DNA of 64,000 nucleotides. Origin: Cubamyces lactineus (lineage: Eukaryota; Basidiomycota; Agaricomycetes; Polyporales; Polyporaceae). Position numbers and translations under genes: made by a program. Of this stretch, positions 61,301-64,000 are shown one piece after another (position 1 is the stretch's first letter; each line of letters starts with the position of its first letter). A model generated the notes under the pieces. That model was not told where the DNA came from. It was given only the letters and a program-made list of their open reading frames with translations, and searched no databases. The stretch lies in contig JACDTU010000032.1 in NCBI GenBank assembly GCA_022376465.1, forward strand, positions 62,001-126,000, in the 5' to 3' direction.

Positions 61301-63552
61301 CCTAACCAGGGGGCTAATATCGTGTGATGCTGCAGTTAAATGACGTACAGTGAAGGCCAGAAACGCTTGCCAAGTGCTGGACCACACAACCACCATGTCT
61401 TCGCTGGTGAGTTTGAATCTCGGGAGGTGGTACAAGGGTCTTGCTCCATGGAAGGAATGCTCAACGTCTATGTCACGAATATTTTCCAAATCATACACCC
61501 GCAAAGAGGTCGCTTGGCGCTGTGACGTCCATTTGCCCCCTGCTGACAGGAAGACGTGATTCCTCGGTGACAACTAAGTGCCGCGTCCGTGTGCCGTGGC
61601 GAGCATCTCTCGACTTACGATCACTAAACATAGTCTGACAGATGAGGTGGTACGCTTGTGCAGAAACAAAAGGAAGCCCTTCTTGGATGATTGAGGCGGG
61701 AAGTGGGACTGTCCATGACAGCCTCCAAACCCACCGGGCCCTCTTTCACCTCGTTGACCACCAATCGGATGGAGCCCAGGTCCGCATGTAGAAGCTTATT
61801 GCCTCCGTCCCATCTAGCGGTCTATCTGTGGTGCGATGCTCACGCAGGCGTGCCCTGATGCGGTATATTGGCCTCTCGCTCAATCACCGCCTTTTGGGGG
61901 ATATGTCAGTTCGTGGTGGGAGGGGCGCATGGCCTGACGTTCATGAAACCTTGCAATACTCGCACATGCTTCCTCGCGCGCTCCGGTGTCGCGCATTCAG
62001 TCCGCACATGCGCCAAAAACCTTGTTTGTAGGCTGAACAGCTCAGAATGTTCTCCGTCCGTCTTCTTCAGGAGCGCGAATTGAGCGGGTTGGAGGCGCAC
62101 GGGTATGATGCGTGCCAGAACATGTCATGGCGAGGGTCTACGTAAGTACCAGTGGCTGTGGAAATGCGTACGCGTGCCAATGCTCATTCATACCGCACTT
62201 TTCCTTGGAAATCTTTTGTTCACTATAGGGCGGCTCGACGGTCCCGGGTGTCTTGACCGCGCTACACCATCTCGTCAATGCAGATGGACAATCAATGCTA
62301 CCTCCCATATTCTCCCTCTTTTTCCTGCGCCCCGCGCACCAGCGTGTGCGTTACTCAGGACCCTGTATCATGACATATTCACCAGCGACTCCTTTCCTAT
62401 TGTCTGCTGCGACATTGCATCCCACCTGGGGAGGTCCGAACATCGCCTGGCGCCGCCGCCGGGCACGTCTATCTACCACAACAGCGTGGCACCCTTTCCG
62501 AGTGACCGTGCTTGCTATCACGGCGGCTGCGGAGAAATTTCTTACGTCTTTTGATATGGTGCCCTCCTATCCAGAGTACGGGGAGAGGAATACGGAATGG
62601 GCATCATCAATGGGAGGCTGAGCCTTTTTTGCTAACGCCTTCATCCGAGGTCCGCCTCCTCCCCTCAGGCTCCCTCATCAACCGCCTTGCTCGATCTTTT
62701 GTCAAGCCTCCAGCTCCTTGCTGCCGGAAAGGCTGCCGAGCGCGGGCCCAGACAAGCCCACGAGCCTGCCCTGTACCACCTTGCCTGCGCCGACCGACCC
62801 GGATTCGGCGTCAAGATATTGTATCTACCGCCAAGTCAGAAGCCCAGATCGGGACGGCTCAGCCTGTCGCCCGTAGCCCGCCTCGCAGCTGCGAGAAGCC
62901 TCGGGCCCTGCATGGTTCGAGCAGCAGAGTACTAGTCGACGACGAGCGCGGCGCCGGCTCTGCACGAGTGTGCCTGCCGACTTTGACGGCGAAGCTCTCG
63001 TCGTGCACCTAGCCGAGTCGGGCGGCGACTGCGAGATTCAGAGGGTCTTGTGGTCGACGTCTGGTGCCGCATGTTGGAGGGGAGGGGAGGGACAAGTGTC
63101 AAGGAGTCGAGCGATCACTGGGTCGATCTGGGACAGCTGACAGCAGCGTTCTGGACGCTATCTGCGCGGGCGCGCCATTGGACGTGGGTTCTCTATACAG
63201 TGAGTGGGAATCTCTTTTACGTGCGACGCTGTGCGACGTTCCTCTCAGAACGAACGTCCGATGGCCCCGGTTCTTGCGGCGTCAGACGTTCTGCAGGGAG
63301 TTGGGAGTTGCTGTGCAGTGAGACTGGGTGCACAGCTTGAAGCTCGTACGTCATTATCCAGCTTTCCGTCTTCTCGCCTCTCTTGGAATGTGTTAAGGTT
63401 ACGAAAGGCGTTTGGTTGTTTCCAGGATTCTCAGAACACGGAACTCGAGCTCTATTCTCCCACTCATGCAGCACAAGTCCTCCCATCTTGCATTAAACGG
63501 CTGCAGAATGAACGCGTCAGGTCGTATTGGCTTGAGTCAATTACCTCCACGT
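55361..63552. other. 8-kb gene-poor stretch
   Basis: 55361-56630 is pyrimidine-rich and probably includes the 3' untranslated region of the C2H2 gene. Beyond that I see only isolated coding-like fragments. Examples are KAVILFASSPFVPYRPLDGG (plus, near 61190), RQATSLRVYDLENIRDID (minus, near 61510), a TM-like segment near 62170, and LDLLSSLQLLAAGKAAERGP (plus, near 62690). None extends to a gene. Confidence 0.35.
62105..62554 (+). pseudogene. Possible remnant of a fungal membrane-protein gene
   Basis: Reads WLWKCVRVPMLIHTALFLG followed by a second hydrophobic patch. The segment is faintly like the membrane segment of the Agaricomycete DUF6535 family (pattern V-P-x-L-I/L-H-x-x-L-F-L-F). The rest does not fit that family in any single frame. 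If real, it is a decayed copy. Confidence 0.2.
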
Positions 63553-63636
63553 GGCCTGGTGGTCTAGTAGTATGATTCCTTCTTAGGGCTTCGCAGCATT
63601 TGGAGGAGGTCCCGGGTTCAATTCCCGGCCAGGCCC
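63553..63636 (+). tRNA. tRNA-Pro(AGG) with 12-nt intron, second copy
   Basis: 84-nt gene identical to 32654-32737 on the opposite strand, including the 12-nt intron after the anticodon and the B box GGTTCAATTCC. The sequence on either side differs completely from that of the first copy. Confidence 0.95.
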
Positions 63637-63640
63637 TTTT
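63637..63640 (+). terminator. RNA polymerase III terminator of tRNA-Pro
   Basis: Four T directly after the discriminator base; shorter than the T5 of the other copy. Confidence 0.7.
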
Positions 63641-64000
63641 GGCCGCTCAAGGCTACACTTATCGAGACTCTAGCACGCTACACGCCATCTTCCATATTTT
63701 TGTCCGTTCGACCACATGTGAAGAGTTCTTGAATGGTGAATACAGTCCAGAAGACATCGACCATTGGTGCCGAGCGACACGACTGCAAAGCAGGACATTG
63801 ATACTCCCATTCCTCAATCGTTCTCATACCGTACGCTAGAACATACATGTATTGTACAGCGGTTCTCTTCCTCCCCGAACACATTCCTTCCATACCATGA
63901 TGCACCACACGGTAACGGCAACCCTCTTCCTGCAGATCATATAGTATCTTCCATTAGTTGCCCCGGCCGCGGTTCATTCCACGCCCCGCGAAACCGATGC
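63641..64000. other. Right edge, no supported gene
   Basis: No coding or RNA gene can be supported in the last 360 bases. Confidence 0.5.

Overview
The window is nuclear DNA from a filamentous basidiomycete, most likely an Agaricomycete. Nearly every confident gene is split by short introns (mostly 50-90 nt, GT...AG, often with a CTRAY-type branch site). The recognisable proteins are typical of that group: paired HET-domain genes, a Zn2Cys6 factor with a fungal regulatory region, a Sos7-like kinetochore protein and a fungal ELMO. No prokaryotic features (operons, CRISPR, insertion sequences) are present.

Left third, 1-29 kb, is gene-dense. In order: a HET-domain gene cut by the left edge (-), a small YCII-domain protein (-), a Sos7-like kinetochore protein (-), xylulokinase (+), a small unknown Cys-rich protein (+), a second HET-domain gene paralogous to the first (+), tRNA pseudouridine synthase PUS1 (-), a possible small unknown gene (-), methylenetetrahydrofolate reductase (+), an ELMO/CED-12 protein (-), a large Ser/Pro-rich protein with a PP1-docking-like motif (+) and a Zn2Cys6 transcription factor (-). 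These are mostly housekeeping or regulatory genes with no shared pathway. The only visible relation is the HET pair.

Middle, 29-38.5 kb: a 3.6-kb gene-poor stretch, an intron-containing tRNA-Pro(AGG), actin-related protein ARP8 of the INO80 remodeller (+), and a coiled-coil RING-finger protein (-).

Right part, 38.5-64 kb, is gene-poor. It holds one confident protein gene, a C2H2 zinc-finger factor (+, 52.6-55.4 kb) preceded by about 700 bp of purine-rich DNA, and at the end a second tRNA-Pro identical to the first but in the opposite orientation. The rest is GC-rich sequence with many short, mutually incompatible open stretches on both strands. A few look like decayed coding or transposon remnants, but I cannot support intact genes there.

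The exon structures given were worked out by hand from splice signals, reading-phase arithmetic and family conservation. The most notable observations are very small exons: a 3-nt exon in PUS1, a 13-nt exon inside the Zn2Cys6 finger and a 15-nt exon inside the RING finger. Others are in-frame stops in the HET genes and the inverted pair of identical tRNA genes.
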